Positions 5,216-7,452 of a stretch of DNA of 7,452 bases are shown piece after piece (positions within the stretch are counted from its first letter, which is position 1; every line of letters begins with the position of its first letter). Position numbers and translations under genes: made by a program. The notes beneath the pieces were generated by a model. It was not told the DNA's origin. It saw only the letters and a list, made by a program, of their open reading frames with translations, and searched no databases. The stretch is from assembly GCA_903912405.1 (NCBI GenBank), contig CAIWHF010000101.1, forward strand, positions 1 through 7,452. Reading direction: 5' to 3'. This DNA comes from an uncultured Bacteroidota bacterium (GTDB lineage: Bacteria > Bacteroidota > Bacteroidia > Chitinophagales > Chitinophagaceae).

Positions 5216-7183
5216 TTATTTTATTAAAGATTTAAAAACCGACTCGTTAATTAGCATTGGATATTTTGCTTTTAAAGATTCGTTCCATTGTTTTTCTAAA
5301 TAATCTTGATAAGCGGCAACCACATAGCCTCTAGATTCATTTAGTGATTTAGGCATAGGTGCATCAAATCGTGATTTTGTTTTAACAATATAATACTTTC
5401 CTTCATGGCTAAACACTTTAGTTAATTTACCCGTAAGAATTTGATCTTTTGGCAAAAATGCAAATTTGTCAAACTCAAACGTACTCGTCTGAATGCTTAC
5501 TGCATTTGGATTAGTTTCTGTATTAATTGCTTTTACAACATCTTCGTCGGTAGTATTTTTCTTTTTCAAAATTGCTAACGCCGTATTTGAACTAGCTAAA
5601 GAATCAAATTTATAAAGCGTACCTGCAAAACCAGGAGCCCAAGTGTATTTATTCGGCATATCTTTATAAAAAGCATTTAAACCAACTGAATCTTTAGAGG
5701 CTTTCGACCAAACCATGCGATCCATTAATTCGAATAAATAAACACCATCTTTATATTCCTGCATTAAAATTCTAAAATCAGCATTTTCCTCAATGAGCTT
5801 ATGCTCTTGAAAATCATTAACGATTGCATTGGCATACATAGTGTAAATATCTCTCACTACAGCATTTTTAGGGCCGTTCAATCTACCTCTCGTAACCATT
5901 TCAATATAAGAAATCAAATCATGTTGTGTATAGGCTTTAGAAGATAATTCAAAAACAGGCTTAACCATAGTATTATAATTAGATGCTTTAAAAGCATTAG
6001 CATTTTTACCGGTATCCACAATATTACTGAGTGCATTAATCACTTCATCTACATGCAAAGCATATTCCTTAAATCCATTAGCTGCTTTTACTTTGTTCAT
6101 ATAAGACTCTCTTGCAAAAGTGCCTCTAGAATCATTCTCTACTTTTCTTTTCAAAACATCGCGTAAAGAATCTAATGGTTTTAAAGGCGTTTTATTGATG
6201 AGTTTAATAATATGAATACCATAATCTGTTTGTACCGGAGTAGCGATATCACCTATATTTTTAAGAGCAAACGCAGCATTTTCAAATGCTGGCACCATTT
6301 TACCTGCAGTAAATGGCGCCAAAACTCCATTGTCTTTTAAAGAATATTTATCTTCAGAATACGCTTGCACAAGTGCCGAAAAATCAGCTCCAGCTTTTAA
6401 AGCATTAATGATACTATCTGCTTTTACTTTCGCTTCCCTTACGCCATCTTCACCTTTCGATTTTGGCGTAGACAATAAAATTTGTGCAACTTGAATTTCT
6501 CCTTGGGTAGCACGTCTATCTAATACTTTTACTATATGATATCCAAAGATGGTTCGGAATGGCTTAGAAATTAAGCCAAGTGGTGTAGCATAGGCTACAT
6601 TTTCAAAGGTATAAATGGTTTGTAACGCAGTGATATATCCTATTTCACCACCAGAAGTAGCAGATCCTTTGTCATCAGAAAGTACTTTAGCCGTAGCTGC
6701 AAAATCAATCTTTTTCTTTCCCACCAAAGTGTTGTAAATACTATCCGCTTTTTTAAATGCTTTAAGGGTGTCTTCAGGACTAGCACTATTCAATACCGAA
6801 ATTAAAATATGAGCTACTTTAACTTCTTCTTTCATTCTATTATAGGTTTCTACCACTAAACGATTAGTAACTTCTGCATCGGTTAAATAATTTTTTGCTA
6901 ATTGCTTTCTATAATTATCTAATTCTCTACTAATAGCAATTACAGTATCTAAATGAAGCGCTTCTGCTTCTTTAACTTTCATTTTAAAAAGTGAATACAA
7001 TTTTAAATAATCATTAATTGCAGATTCTGAATAATCTACTTTTTTCTGAATATTATTTTTCTCGTAAACTCTTTTAAACTCTTGAACAGATACCTCATTA
7101 CCTCCATAAGTAAATAAAGCTTGGGCATTTGAAAATTTCGGTGTTAGAATACTTAAAATCGCAATTGCAATTATTGATCGCAT
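5216..7183 (-). CDS. Periplasmic peptidyl-prolyl cis-trans isomerase, SurA/PpiC type, two rotamase domains
   Basis: This is a 655-residue exported foldase, expected to help fold or chaperone outer-membrane proteins in the periplasm. The signal peptide is residues 1-20 or 1-22 (hydrophobic 4-13, SNA-QA cleavage region). A helical N-terminal chaperone-like region (about 28-118) matches the SurA layout. Two parvulin/PpiC domains follow: the first about 121-222 (VAHILIS, GGEIGYI, FGYHIVKV), the second about 229-330 (VAQILLS, NGVLAPF, YGIHIIKL). Residues 335-655 form a long C-terminal region with a repeated LLFE-like helix pattern and a lysine-rich end. It has no domain I can name, but such a tail is common in Bacteroidota PPIases of this size. 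E. coli SurA is about 430 residues, so this is much longer. It lies 26 bases after a thioredoxin-like gene with no promoter between them, implying cotranscription, and ends in a terminator. Confidence 0.9.
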   Translation of the reverse strand: MRSIIAIAILSILTPKFSNAQALFTYGGNEVSVQEFKRVYEKNNIQKKVDYSESAINDYLKLYSLFKMKVKEAEALHLDTVIAISRELDNYRKQLAKNYLTDAEVTNRLVVETYNRMKEEVKVAHILISVLNSASPEDTLKAFKKADSIYNTLVGKKKIDFAATAKVLSDDKGSATSGGEIGYITALQTIYTFENVAYATPLGLISKPFRTIFGYHIVKVLDRRATQGEIQVAQILLSTPKSKGEDGVREAKVKADSIINALKAGADFSALVQAYSEDKYSLKDNGVLAPFTAGKMVPAFENAAFALKNIGDIATPVQTDYGIHIIKLINKTPLKPLDSLRDVLKRKVENDSRGTFARESYMNKVKAANGFKEYALHVDEVINALSNIVDTGKNANAFKASNYNTMVKPVFELSSKAYTQHDLISYIEMVTRGRLNGPKNAVVRDIYTMYANAIVNDFQEHKLIEENADFRILMQEYKDGVYLFELMDRMVWSKASKDSVGLNAFYKDMPNKYTWAPGFAGTLYKFDSLASSNTALAILKKKNTTDEDVVKAINTETNPNAVSIQTSTFEFDKFAFLPKDQILTGKLTKVFSHEGKYYIVKTKSRFDAPMPKSLNESRGYVVAAYQDYLEKQWNESLKAKYPMLINESVFKSLIK

Positions 7184-7209
7184 AAGTTGAATTTTTATGT
7201 TTAGTTAAT

Positions 7210-7452
7210 TTATTTTTTCTCTTTTTCTTTTGCTTCTAGCATTTCAAATACACTTACTAAATTGGTATGATCTATTCTCTTTGCTTTGATAATTTTCTTT
7301 TCATCTAATACATAAATCACAGGCGTACTGTAAACATCATATGTAGAGCGATAATTAGATTTTCTCTCAGGATCATATACGTGTAACCATTTTTTTAAGT
7401 TGTTTTTCTCAATAAAATCTGTCCATTTATTTTCAGGCCCTTCCGTTTTTAC
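7210..7452 (-). CDS. TlpA/redoxin-like thioredoxin-fold protein (5' partial, C-terminal end)
   Basis: Only the last 80 residues are in the window; the reading frame is open to the right edge and stops at 7210-7212. The visible part reads FIEKNNLKKWLHVYDPERKS (from residue 13), then YDVYSTPVIYVLDEKKIIKAKRI, and ends in a highly charged KEKEKK tail. The TPVIYVLD segment is the cis-proline strand of a thioredoxin fold. The preceding WLHVYDP...YDVY block is characteristic of the large Bacteroidota redoxin proteins (DUF5106/TlpA-like, often 400-500 residues). The redox-active CxxC would lie upstream and is not seen, so oxidoreductase activity is inferred, as is periplasmic location. The downstream neighbour, 26 bases away on the same strand, is the SurA-type isomerase, suggesting an envelope protein-folding operon whose promoter lies outside the window. 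Confidence 0.78.
   Translation of the reverse strand, partial: VKTEGPENKWTDFIEKNNLKKWLHVYDPERKSNYRSTYDVYSTPVIYVLDEKKIIKAKRIDHTNLVSVFEMLEAKEKEKK

Noticed and set aside
1..7452. Possible novel defence, mobile or biosynthetic system.
   Set aside because: Every gene has a recognisable housekeeping or envelope family. There are no transposases, integrases, toxin-antitoxin pairs, repeat arrays or compositional breaks.

Overview
The window reads as ordinary chromosomal core genome of a Bacteroidota bacterium. The DNA is AT-rich. Two promoters match the Bacteroidota pattern (TTG, a spacer of about 19-23 bases, then TAnnTTTG). None of the start codons has a Shine-Dalgarno sequence. Several proteins have architectures typical of the phylum: a MauE/DoxX-thioredoxin fusion, a DUF2027-like protein with a C-terminal Smr domain, and a long two-domain SurA/PpiC-type foldase next to a thioredoxin-like protein. 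A Chitinophagaceae-like or related lineage is a guess from protein resemblance only.

Left part, + strand (1-3543): the C-terminal part of a membrane MauE/DoxX-thioredoxin protein (cut by the window edge) is followed after 2 bases by an RluD-type pseudouridine synthase. Next comes tatA with its own promoter and a strong terminator. A secreted MltD-like lytic transglycosylase follows, then rpsT (ribosomal protein bS20) with a well-formed promoter. A perfect 13-bp hairpin with A and T flanks separates rpsT from the convergent right-hand genes and can serve both strands.

Right part, - strand (read from 7452 down to 3592): the C-terminal end of a TlpA/redoxin-like protein (cut by the window edge), a 655-residue periplasmic peptidyl-prolyl isomerase with two rotamase domains, a rho-independent terminator, an RdgB/HAM1 non-canonical nucleotide pyrophosphatase, and, 2 bases later, the Smr-domain protein.

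Five of the nine protein genes concern the cell envelope: disulfide/thiol chemistry at both ends, Tat export, peptidoglycan cleavage, and outer-membrane/periplasmic protein folding. The other four are housekeeping (rRNA modification, small-subunit protein, nucleotide-pool cleaning, a putative nucleic-acid protein). No tRNA, rRNA, CRISPR array, mobile element or attachment site was seen, and no intergenic gap reaches 300 bases. I found no credible sign of an undescribed system. The findings below are modest points about regulation, start sites and poorly characterised domains.
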